DNA of 36,667 nucleotides from Amanita rubescens (lineage: Eukaryota > Basidiomycota > Agaricomycetes > Agaricales > Amanitaceae). Under the pieces are notes generated by a model, which had not been told where the DNA came from, did no database searches, and saw only the letters and a program-made list of their open reading frames with translations. Below, piece by piece: positions 9,601 to 19,612 of the stretch (position 1 is its first letter; the number at the start of each line of letters is the position of its first letter). Position numbers and translations under genes: made by a program. The stretch spans positions 1 to 36,667 of the forward strand of contig WION01000528.1 of NCBI GenBank assembly GCA_015039365.1, read 5' to 3'.

Positions 9601-12394
9601 CCCTAGTGTCCTGTCGTCCACCAGGGTACATCGGGGGTGTACCCCTGCAGTTCCCTAGTGTCCTGTCGTCCACCAGGGTACATCGGGGGTGTACCCCTGC
9701 AGTTCCCTAGTGTCCTGTCGTCCACCAGGGTACATCGGGGGTGTACCCCTGCAGTTCCCTAGTGTCCTGTCGTCCACCAGGGTACATCGGGGGTGTACCC
9801 CTGCAGTTCCCTAGTGTCCTGTCGTCCACCAGGGTACATCGGGGGTGTACCCCTGCAGTTCCCTAGTGTCCTGTCGTCCACCAGGGTACATCGGGGGTGT
9901 ACCCCTGCAGTTCCCTAGTGTCCTGTCGTCCACCAGGGTACATCGGGGGTGTACCCCTGCAGTTCCCTAGTGTCCTGTCGTCCACCAGGGTACATCGGGG
10001 GTGTACCCCTGCAGTTCCCTAGTGTCCTGTCGTCCACCAGGGTACATCGGGGGTGTACCCCTGCAGTTCCCTAGTGTCCTGTCGTCCACCAGGGTACATC
10101 GGGGGTGTACCCCTGCAGTTCCCTAGTGTCCTGTCGTCCACCAGGGTACATCGGGGGTGTACCCCTGCAGTTCCCTAGTGTCCTGTCGTCCACCAGGGTA
10201 CATCGGGGGTGTACCCCTGCAGTTCCCTAGTGTCCTGTCGTCCACCAGGGTACATCGGGGGTGTACCCCTGCAGTTCCCTAGTGTCCTGTCGTCCACCAG
10301 GGTACATCGGGGGTGTACCCCTGCAGTTCCCTAGTGTCCTGTCGTCCACCAGGGTACATCGGGGGTGTACCCCTGCAGTTCCCTAGTGTCCTGTCGTCCA
10401 CCAGGGTACATCGGGGGTGTACCCCTGCAGTTCCCTAGTGTCCTGTCGTCCACCAGGGTACATCGGGGGTGTACCCCTGCAGTTCCCTAGTGTCCTGTCG
10501 TCCACCAGGGTACATCGGGGGTGTACCCCTGCAGTTCCCTAGTGTCCTGTCGTCCACCAGGGTACATCGGGGGTGTACCCCTGCAGTTCCCTAGTGTCCT
10601 GTCGTCCACCAGGGTACATCGGGGGTGTACCCCTGCAGTTCCCTAGTGTCCTGTCGTCCACCAGGGTACATCGGGGGTGTACCCCTGCAGTTCCCTAGTG
10701 TCCTGTCGTCCACCAGGGTACATCGGGGGTGTACCCCTGCAGTTCCCTAGTGTCCTGTCGTCCACCAGGGTACATCGGGGGTGTACCCCTGCAGTTCCCT
10801 AGTGTCCTGTCGTCCACCAGGGTACATCGGGGGTGTACCCCTGCAGTTCCCTAGTGTCCTGTCGTCCACCAGGGTACATCGGGGGTGTACCCCTGCAGTT
10901 CCCTAGTGTCCTGTCGTCCACCAGGGTACATCGGGGGTGTACCCCTGCAGTTCCCTAGTGTCCTGTCGTCCACCAGGGTACATCGGGGGTGTACCCCTGC
11001 AGTTCCCTAGTGTCCTGTCGTCCACCAGGGTACATCGGGGGTGTACCCCTGCAGTTCCCTAGTGTCCTGTCGTCCACCAGGGTACATCGGGGGTGTACCC
11101 CTGCAGTTCCCTAGTGTCCTGTCGTCCACCAGGGTACATCGGGGGTGTACCCCTGCAGTTCCCTAGTGTCCTGTCGTCCACCAGGGTACATCGGGGGTGT
11201 ACCCCTGCAGTTCCCTAGTGTCCTGTCGTCCACCAGGGTACATCGGGGGTGTACCCCTGCAGTTCCCTAGTGTCCTGTCGTCCACCAGGGTACATCGGGG
11301 GTGTACCCCTGCAGTTCCCTAGTGTCCTGTCGTCCACCAGGGTACATCGGGGGTGTACCCCTGCAGTTCCCTAGTGTCCTGTCGTCCACCAGGGTACATC
11401 GGGGGTGTACCCCTGCAGTTCCCTAGTGTCCTGTCGTCCACCAGGGTACATCGGGGGTGTACCCCTGCAGTTCCCTAGTGTCCTGTCGTCCACCAGGGTA
11501 CATCGGGGGTGTACCCCTGCAGTTCCCTAGTGTCCTGTCGTCCACCAGGGTACATCGGGGGTGTACCCCTGCAGTTCCCTAGTGTCCTGTCGTCCACCAG
11601 GGTACATCGGGGGTGTACCCCTGCAGTTCCCTAGTGTCCTGTCGTCCACCAGGGTACATCGGGGGTGTACCCCTGCAGTTCCCTAGTGTCCTGTCGTCCA
11701 CCAGGGTACATCGGGGGTGTACCCCTGCAGTTCCCTAGTGTCCTGTCGTCCACCAGGGTACATCGGGGGTGTACCCCTGCAGTTCCCTAGTGTCCTGTCG
11801 TCCACCAGGGTACATCGGGGGTGTACCCCTGCAGTTCCCTAGTGTCCTGTCGTCCACCAGGGTACATCGGGGGTGTACCCCTGCAGTTCCCTAGTGTCCT
11901 GTCGTCCACCAGGGTACATCGGGGGTGTACCCCTGCAGTTCCCTAGTGTCCTGTCGTCCACCAGGGTACATCGGGGGTGTACCCCTGCAGTTCCCTAGTG
12001 TCCTGTCGTCCACCAGGGTACATCGGGGGTGTACCCCTGCAGTTCCCTAGTGTCCTGTCGTCCACCAGGGTACATCGGGGGTGTACCCCTGCAGTTCCCT
12101 AGTGTCCTGTCGTCCACCAGGGTACATCGGGGGTGTACCCCTGCAGTTCCCTAGTGTCCTGTCGTCCACCAGGGTACATCGGGGGTGTACCCCTGCAGTT
12201 CCCTAGTGTCCTGTCGTCCACCAGGGTACATCGGGGGTGTACCCCTGCAGTTCCCTAGTGTCCTGTCGTCCACCAGGGTACATCGGGGGTGTACCCCTGC
12301 AGTTCCCTAGTGTCCTGTCGTCCACCAGGGTACATCGGGGGTGTACCCCTGCAGTTCCCTAGTGCCACTGTCCTGTCGTCCACCAGGGTACATC
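6617..12394 (+). repeat. Left tandem array of the 52-bp unit, about 111 copies
   Basis: The unit begins gggggtgtacccctgcag and ends accagggtacatc; 6617-6668 is the first copy. Phase is kept exactly from 6617 to 12337 (110 x 52 bp), and no variant is visible by eye in that run. Copy 111 (12337-12394) carries a 6-bp insertion (ccactg), and a 15-16 bp partial copy follows. The unit is about 62% GC and contains PstI palindrome ctgcag. Because 52 is not a multiple of 3, all frames cycle and no long open frame persists, which argues against a coding repeat. Confidence 0.95.
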
Positions 12395-13305
12395 GGGGGT
12401 GTACCCCTGCTGCACCACTGCTTGTCACCACCACTGCTGCACCACTACCTGCAACATACAGTGTCACCACCACTGCTGCACCACTGCTTGTCACCACCAC
12501 TGCTGCACCACTGCTTGTCACCACTGCTGCTGCACCACTACCTGCAACATACAGTATCACTACCATAACTGCATGATTTACTGCCACAGCCACTGGCACT
12601 GCCCACCATCCCTTGGGCTATTATCACCTACTACTAGTCCCAGCCTTACTACCACCCACTGCTCTGATTGTGCCAACAGGCTACTAATCACTCCTGGTAG
12701 TACCACCACCACTGCCTACCATCACCACCTACTACTACCACCTGCTGCCAGCACTCTAATCATCACCACCTGATACTACCTACTGCCAATACTCAGAAGT
12801 TACAAACACAGTATGGTACACCCAATGTACCCTGGTGGACCCCAGGACACCACTGCCACCACCACTGCCACCACCACTGCTGCCAGTGGTTGGGCATCTG
12901 CATTTTGTCCAATATGGACCATCATAGCCTTGGGCTTGCTGTGCATGCTTGTGGCCTTGACTCCACACCAGGGGGCATAAATATTATTGTGGCTACCTAC
13001 CACCTTCCTAGAATATAAAGAGAAAAAAAAAAGAATACATACCAACATGACAAAGGGTGAATAGTAGAAGCAAATAGTAGAAGCAAATTGAACACTAGTT
13101 GCAGATCTGTACCAGGCAGGAGCAGCTGACAGGAGCACAAAAAATGAAATATTCAATGATTCAATTTGTAATTTTTGCCAAGATAACAAAACTGCAATAG
13201 TCAAGGTCAAATATTGAAATATATTAGTCTAGTCATTTTGATCTGACAGGCACTGTTGCACTAATTGTCTGATTGTTGACCATCATGATCTGACAGGCAC
13301 TATTG
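12395..13305. other. Central spacer of the fold-back element
   Basis: About 0.9 kb with no mirror partner. It opens with a partial 52-bp unit that runs into a CAC/CTG-rich minisatellite (to about 12560; tgcaacatacagt occurs twice). A diverged unit in the opposite orientation lies at 12815-12850. Near the right end gatctgacaggcact occurs twice (about 13241 and 13287), just before the right array. On the minus strand an intron-like stretch (GTATGT, long T-run, TTCTAG) lies around 13006-13040 next to a weak open frame (12800-13210) that is hydrophobic and of unknown meaning. No transposase motif is visible. Confidence 0.7.
12403..12560 (+). repeat. CAC/CTG triplet-rich minisatellite in the spacer
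   Basis: Repeats of ccaccactgctgcaccact and tgcttgtcaccac words, with the block ending tgcaacatacagt present twice. Open frames through it on both strands are low-complexity artefacts. Confidence 0.75.
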
Positions 13306-16300
13306 CACCCCCGATGTACCCTGGTGGACGACAGGACACTAGGGAACTGCAGGGGTACACCCCCGATGGTACCCTGGTGGACGACAGGACACTAGGGAAC
13401 TGCAGGGGTACACCCCCGATGTACCCTGGTGGACGACAGGACACTAGGGAACTGCAGGGGTACACCCCCGATGTACCCTGGTGGACGACAGGACACTAGG
13501 GAACTGCAGGGGTACACCCCGATGTACCCTGGTGGACGACAGGACACTAGGGAACTGCAGGGGTACACCCCCGATGTACCCTGGTGGGACGACAGGACAC
13601 TAGGGAACTGCAGGGGTACACCCCCGATGTACCCTGGTGGACGACAGGACACTAGGGAACTGCAGGGGTACACCCCCGATGTACCCTGGTGGAGCGACAG
13701 GACACTAGGGAACTGCAGGGGTACACCCCCGATGTACCCTGGTGGACGACAGGACACTAGGGAACTGCAGGGGTACACCCCCGATGTACCCTGGTGGACG
13801 ACAGGACACTAGGGAACTGCAGGGGTACACCCCCGATGTACCCTGGTGGACGACAGGACACTAGGGAACTGCAGGGTACACCCCCGATGTACCCTGGTGG
13901 AACGACAGGACACTAGGGAACTGCAGGGGTACACCCCCGATGTACCCTGGTGGACGACAGGACACTAGGGAACTGCAGGGGTACCACCCCCCGATGTCCC
14001 TGGTGGGGACGACAGGACACTAGGGAACTGCAGGGGTACACCCCCGATGTACCCTGGTGGACGACAGGACACTAGGGAACTGCAGGGGTACACCCCCGAT
14101 GTACCCTGGTGGAACGACAGGACACTAGGGAACTGCAGGGGTACACCCCCGATGTACCCTGGTGGACGACAGGACACTAGGGAACTGCAGGGGTACAACC
14201 CCCGATGTACCCTGGTGGACGACAGGACACTAGGGAACTGCAGGGGTACACCCCCGATGTACCCTGGTGGACGACAGGACACTAGGGAACTGCAGGGGTA
14301 CCACCCCGATGTACCCTGGTGGACGGACAGGACACTAGGGAACTGCAGGGGTACACCCCCGATGTACCCTGGTGGACGACAGGACACTAGGGAACTGCAG
14401 GGGTACACCCCCGATGTACCCTGGTGGACGACAGGACACTAGGGAACTGCAGGGGTACACCCCCGATGTACCCTGGTGGACGACAGGACACTAGGGAACT
14501 GCAGGGGTACACCCCCGATGTACCCTGGTGGACGACAGGACACTAGGGAACTGCAGGGGTACACCCCCGATGTACCCTGGTGGACGACAGGACACTAGGG
14601 AACTGCAGGGGTACACCCCCGATGTACCCTGGTGGACGACAGGACACTAGGGAACTGCAGGGGTACACCCCCGATGTACCCTGGTGGACGACAGGACACT
14701 AGGGAACTGCAGGGGTACACCCCCGATGTACCCTGGTGGACGACAGGACACTAGGGAACTGCAGGGGTACACCCCCGATGTACCCTGGTGGACGACAGGA
14801 CACTAGGGAACTGCAGGGGTACACCCCCGATGTACCCTGGTGGACGACAGACACTAGGGAACTGCAGGGGTACACCCCCGATGTACCCTGGTGGACGACA
14901 GGCACTAGGGAACTGCCAGGGGTACACCCCCCGATGTACCCCTGGTGGACGACAGGACACTAGGGAACTGCAGGGGTACACCCCCGATGTACCCTGGTGG
15001 ACGACAGGACACTAGGGAACTGCAGGGGTACACCCCCGATGTACCCTGGTGGACGACAGGACACTAGGGAACTGCAGGGGTACACCCCCGATGTACCCTG
15101 GTGGACGACAGGACACTAGGGAACTGCAGGGGTACACCCCCGATGTACCCTGGTGGACGACAGGACACTAGGGAACTGCAGGGGTACACCCCCGATGTAC
15201 CCTGGTGGACGACAGGACACTAGGGAACTGCAGGGGTACACCCCCGATGTACCCTGGTGGACGACAGGACACTAGGGAACTGCAGGGGTACACCCCCGAT
15301 GTACCCTGGTGGACGACAGGACACTAGGGAACTGCAGGGGTACACCCCCGATGTACCCTGGTGGACGACAGGACACTAGGGAACTGCAGGGGTACACCCC
15401 CGATGTACCCTGGTGGACGACAGGACACTAGGGAACTGCAGGGGTACACCCCCGATGTACCCTGGTGGACGACAGGACACTAGGGAACTGCAGGGGTACA
15501 CCCCCGATGTACCCTGGTGGACGACAGGACACTAGGGAACTGCAGGGGTACACCCCCGATGTACCCTGGTGGACGACAGGACACTAGGGAACTGCAGGGG
15601 TACACCCCCGATGTACCCTGGTGGACGACAGGACACTAGGGAACTGCAGGGGTACACCCCGATGTACCCTGGTGGACGACAGGACACTAGGGAACTGCAG
15701 GGGTACACCCCGATGTACCCTGGTGGACGACAGGACACTAGGGAACTGCAGGGGTACACCCCCGATGTACCCTGGTGGACGACAGGACACTAGGGAACTG
15801 CAGGGGTACACCCCCGATGTACCCTGGTGGACGACAGGACACTAGGGAACTGCAGGGGTACACCCCGATGTACCCTGGTGGACGACAGGACACTAGGGAA
15901 CTGCAGGGGTACACCCCCGATGTACCCTGGTGGACGACAGGACACTAGGGAACTGCAGGGGTACACCCCCGATGTACCCTGGTGGACGACAGGACACTAG
16001 GGAACTGCAGGGGTACACCCCCGATGTACCCTGGTGGACGACAGGACACTAGGGAACTGCAGGGGTACACCCCCGATGTACCCTGGTGGACGACAGGACA
16101 CTAGGGAACTGCAGGGGTACACCCCCGATGTACCTGGTGGACGACAGGGACACTAGGGAACTGCAGGGGTACACCCCGATGTACCCTGGTGGACGACAGG
16201 ACACTAGGGAACTGCAGGGGTACACCCCCGATGTACCCTGGTGGACGACAGGACACTAGGGAACTGCAGGGGTACACCCCCGATGTACCCTGGTGGACGA

Positions 16301-16851
16301 CAGGACACTAGGGAACTGCAGGGGTACACCCCCGATGTACCCTGGTGGACGACAGGACACTAGGGAACTGCAGGGGTACACCCCGATGTACCCTGGTGGA
16401 CGACAGGACACTAGGGAACTGCAGGGGTACACCCCGATGTACCCTGGTGGACGACAGGACACTAGGGAACTGCAGGGGTACACCCCCGATGTACCCTGGT
16501 GGACGACAGGACACTAGGGAACTGCAGGGGTACACCCCCGATGTACCCTGGTGGACGACAGGACACTAGGGAACTGCAGGGGTACACCCCCGATGTACCC
16601 TGGTGGACGACAGGACACTAGGGAACTGCAGGGGTACACCCCCGATGTACCCTGGTGGACGACAGGACACTAGGGAACTGCAGGGGTACACCCCCGATGT
16701 ACCCTGGTGGACGACAGGACACTAGGGAACTGCAGGGGTACACCCCCGATGTACCCTGGTGGACGACAGGACACTAGGGAACTGCAGGGGTACACCCCCG
16801 ATGTACCCTGGTGGACGACAGGACACTAGGGAACTGCAGGGGTACACCCCC
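13306..16851 (-). repeat. Right tandem array of the same 52-bp unit, inverted, about 68 copies
   Basis: The unit is the reverse complement of the left array. Unlike the left, many copies here carry 1-2 bp indels, mostly in C or G runs and mostly between 13306 and 14945 (for example near 13980-14005 and 14850-14945). From about 15000 onward most copies are identical, apart from 51-bp units with one C fewer near 15660, 15711, 15866, 16174, 16384 and 16435 and a disturbed copy near 16134-16150. Confidence 0.95.
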
Positions 16852-17438
16852 AATGAGTAGACAATGATAGCCCTTTTGAGTCAGTAGTGGTGGCAAGGGG
16901 GTGGCAGTTGTAGTGGACCATTGTGGTCATAGTTGCTGCACAAGTTCTGGTAGAGACAGTAATGGTACCAGTAATTACTAGTGTATCGGTCAAAAATAGT
17001 AGTAACCATACAGTAGCTCAATGTGGTACCTGTACTACTAGCCTCAAACTGACTTGCACTGTTCAGATAGACTAATTAGTAGTAATTACTACTTGTGCTA
17101 CTCCATGGGAATAGAACCAAATCCAAACACAGTGATGGAGATGATGAGGGCAACAAAAGGTTGTACCTGTTAGTACTCAGTGAGTGGCTGTGGTGGTAGC
17201 ACCAATGGTGACTCTATAGTGGTAGACAGTGGGGAGTAGGTAGTACTTTAGTGGTGGGAGCACCCAGCAATCATTGTTGTGTAGGCAGGTGCATGTTAAG
17301 TGCATTAAAACAGCACTTGTGGTGATGGTAGACAAGCAGTATTCACACCACTATTGCTTGACAGATCACAAAAAGGTGGTGGTTGTTGGTTGTTGCTATA
17401 GTATTACAACAGATGTTATCATTATAATCAAACTCCGA
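16852..17438 (-). repeat. Right terminal inverted arm (587 bp)
   Basis: Reverse complement of the left arm. The terminal word tcaaactccga (17428-17438) occurs again at 17447-17457, 19 bp further out, as if the tip had been duplicated or an earlier end lay there. No supported gene lies inside; the open frame at 17274-17492 is a by-product. Confidence 0.9.
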
Positions 17439-17735
17439 CTAAAAATTCAAACTCCGAATGGGACCGTCACTCGGACGGTCACTTTCCCCTGAGAAGCGTT
17501 TCTGGAGAAGAGAAGAGGAGCGTTTACGAAAGCGGTGAGAAATATTGGGGAAAGGGGGTAAGTTCGTTTTACTTCTTGATGATGCAATCTAATATGCGTA
17601 TTTGGCAGCTAACATCAGGGACACGATGTTTTATATTTAAACAGATTTGACCTAGGAGACTAACGTAAAGAAAGACCTGTGTGCCTATCGTACCATGCAA
17701 GTGCATTGCGAACGCATCATCAAGCTACAGCATGG
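17439..17735. other. Right flank of the fold-back element, no gene seen
   Basis: It contains one 7-bp perfect hairpin at 17462-17480 (gaccgtc, loop actcg, gacggtc) that resembles the left-hand hairpin domain. The rest is the 3' flank of small secreted protein gene A. Confidence 0.6.
17462..17480. repeat. Perfect 7-bp hairpin on the far side of the fold-back element
   Basis: Stem gaccgtc/gacggtc with loop actcg. The last left-hand hairpin (5988-6004, gcccgc/gcgggc) has the similar loop gactc. This suggests the fold-back element lies inside, or at the border of, the hairpin domain. Confidence 0.7.
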
Positions 17736-18385
17736 TCAGACTGGCACCGTCCACAAATTGACAGGGGTACAGCCCGGGGGACCTAGGCTAGCGTCGAACT
17801 TGTACCAGATCTGAAATAATTCAGGAATGAGAATCGTCCGAGAGAAAGTAAGAAAATGCCACACTTACATCGCCGTTACAAGCAAAGAAGCCTCCTATAA
17901 AGTTAAACACCAGCTGTGCGCCCAGCTGCGAATTCTCTGTATCGGACTGGATTTGGAAGGATTGATACTGTGCACACTTGTTGCTGCTCTTTCCTTGTAC
18001 GAATTCAAGACGACCAAAACTAGTGCAACCCACACCGATCGGAGATCCACTGATGAAAGGGGTGTAATTGTTGCTGCTACCACTTGGATCGGCGGCGAGA
18101 AACTGTCCTTGAATGAAATAAAACTTTCCGATTGGACCGGAGCCAGTGAGGGTAGCGAGGTTGCCTGTTCCGATTCGGAGAGGCTGACGTGTTTTAGTGC
18201 GTTGCGATGAATAGACAAGAACGGAGCACACTCACTCGCAGGTTAAAGTGGGTGCTATGGGCGTTGCTTGAAACGAGGTAGAAAAGTGGGGTGTCTGCAC
18301 CTGGAAGAACCAAGCCTCCAACGAGAGATATCAGACACAGAACCGTGATAGAGAGGATGTGAGGAACTGAAAGACGGTGCAGCAT
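17736..18385 (-). CDS. Small secreted protein, paralogue A (3 exons, 179 aa)
   Basis: Exons on the minus strand are 18385-18236, 18183-17869 and 17810-17736, total 540 nt. The introns are 52 nt (GTGAGT...GTCAG) and 58 nt (GTAAGT...TTTCAG); the second contains an in-frame stop, so it must be spliced. The start ATG opens a signal-peptide-like segment (LSITVLCLISLVGGLVLPG), implying secretion. The mature part holds motifs shared with B and C: PLRIGTG, GSGPIG, FVQG, NKCA, QSDTENSQLGA, GGFFAC and the C-terminus LWTVPV. Four or more cysteines suggest disulphides. I do not recognise a named domain. A TATA box lies upstream. Function is unknown; such clusters are common among lineage-specific secreted proteins, an inference only. 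Confidence 0.8.
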
Positions 18386-18856
18386 GTTGCAAAAGCAGAG
18401 AACAGGGCATTTTGGGGGCGAATAAACGCTTTATAGCCTTGCGAGAACCCCTCATTGAGAGACGGTGATGTGAATAAGGTTGAGAGGCACCCCTATAGAG
18501 CGAATGTGAATAGGCCTGAGGGCAGGCATTTTACAGCAGGAGTATGTGCTCGGAAGCACTGTCCAACGCGGGACCGAGAATCAAGTACAACGGGTTGAAG
18601 AGAACTTGCTGAAATGCCTGCCACGTGGGACTCTCAGGAAACATTTCATCCTCCTTTTTTCCAACATGTCTCGAAAAAAGCGCGGAAAAGGAGGCAGTAG
18701 TAGGGCTATGTGTTGAAAAAGATATATATAGCTAGACTTACTCATCAAGGCATTAATTGTGAGTCGGTGGGACCTGGTGTAAGAGAGTCATGGCAAGGAG
18801 GGCGGGTGACAAAAGGTGCTCTACACCGGGTGTTATGGTAACTGTAAGTCTCAAGG
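18386..18856. other. Intergenic stretch between genes A and B
   Basis: 5' region of A and 3' flank of B. No further gene is seen; a short TA run (atatatata) lies near 18722. Confidence 0.5.
18428..18437 (-). promoter_or_regulatory. TATA box of secreted protein gene A
   Basis: On the minus strand the sequence reads ggctataaag about 50 bp upstream of the start codon of gene A. Paralogues B and C have TATA-like words at a similar distance (B about 19649-19657, C about 21302-21312). Confidence 0.55.
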
Positions 18857-18862
18857 TTTATT
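18857..18862 (-). terminator. Polyadenylation signal AATAAA downstream of gene B
   Basis: tttatt on the plus strand, about 100 bp past the stop codon of B, inside a stretch (tctcaaggtttatttaat) also found behind gene C at about 20497-20514. The 3' UTR was therefore part of the duplication. Confidence 0.55.
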
Positions 18863-18963
18863 TAATCGCAAAACAATGGCTAAACAGTTACTTCAGACTG
18901 TAAAGACACATTAGCCAAAGTTTTCCCCTTCCGCCATACGAGGTTACCAGTTGCCCGTAAACG

Positions 18964-19612
18964 TTAAACCGGGACGGTCCACAAAGTAATAGATGTACAG
19001 TCGGATGGACCATCCTCAGGGTGAACCTTATACCACACCTGAAAAAAATCATCAGTGAAAATTCTACGAACAAATTGAATATCAACACCCACATCTTGTC
19101 CAGATCCACAGGCATAAAAGCCGCCCACATAATTGAACGTCAGCCCTGCGCCTAGTTGTGAATTCTCCGTATCGGGCTGGATCTGAAACGCGTCGAACAA
19201 GGCGCATTTGTTCGTACTACTTCCCTGGACAAATCCAAGTGGGCCGTAAGTCGTGCATCCCGTGGATACCGGGTCCCCGCTGATCAAGGGTCGTTGGGTA
19301 TTGGTATCGCCCGAGGGGGACGAGGCCGTCAATCGTCCTTGAAAGAAGTAGAATACTCCTATTGGGCCATTGCCAGTAAGCGAAGCGTAATCGCCTGTTC
19401 CGCCAGATGTTCGCAGAGGCTACGAGAGTTGGTTATAATTATCTCACAAAACGTTCGAGAATGTGGCTCACCTATAGGTTCAAAGATTCCGAACTCGAGC
19501 TGGAAACGAGGTAGAAAGATGGCGTGTCCGCGCCTGGGACAGTGACAGCTCCAGCGAAGGAGGCCAAAGCTACAATTGAGAGGACTCGAGAAATAGAAAG
19601 AGCCAAGCGCAT
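18964..19612 (-). pseudogene. Small secreted protein, paralogue B, with an in-frame stop
   Basis: Exons are 19612-19472, 19419-19093 and 19038-18964 (543 nt, frame otherwise closed). The start ATG gives a signal-peptide-like segment (MRLALSISRVLSIVALASFA). The last codon of exon 1 is TAG, directly before GTGAGCC, where A has CGA and C has CTG. If the splice site is as drawn, translation stops after 46 residues. Exons 2 and 3 are otherwise intact and close to C (DTENSQLGA, GGFYACGSGQD, VWYK, LWTVPV). The 54-nt second intron is a multiple of three with no stop, so an unspliced transcript would also be readable. B may be a young pseudogene, or a shifted donor or start may avoid the stop. Confidence 0.7.

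Larger units (their letters stand above)
6020..17438. mobile_element. Giant fold-back (palindromic) element with inverted 52-bp satellite arrays
   Basis: Five parts in mirror order: left arm 6020-6616, left array 6617-12394, spacer 12395-13305, right array 13306-16851 and right arm 16852-17438. The right half is the reverse complement of the left apart from copy number and small indels. Both termini begin tcggagtttgattataatg, read inward. No transposase frame is visible, so if mobile it is non-autonomous. I found no convincing target-site duplication: the left flank reads gactacca and the right flank ctaaaaat. The spacer is the only stretch without a mirror partner. Alternatives are an inverted duplication of a satellite locus or, less likely because the arms differ, a chimeric assembly. 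Confidence 0.8.

Noticed and set aside
12800..13210. 136-codon minus-strand frame in the spacer as a transposase
   Set aside because: Short, hydrophobic and partly made of the CAC/GTG repeat; no catalytic motif seen.
13314..16569. Many open frames (60-147 codons) on both strands in the right array, as a repeat-containing protein
   Set aside because: They arise only where small indels happen to keep a frame open. The 52-bp period is not a multiple of three, and frames on both strands are equally open.
6617..16851. CRISPR-like array
   Set aside because: Units are contiguous 52-bp copies with no unique spacers, and the setting is a eukaryotic nuclear locus with introns.
6005..17460. Target-site duplication of the fold-back element
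   Set aside because: Flanking words (gactacca on the left, ctaaaaat or gggaccg on the right) share at most gac or cta, which is not enough.
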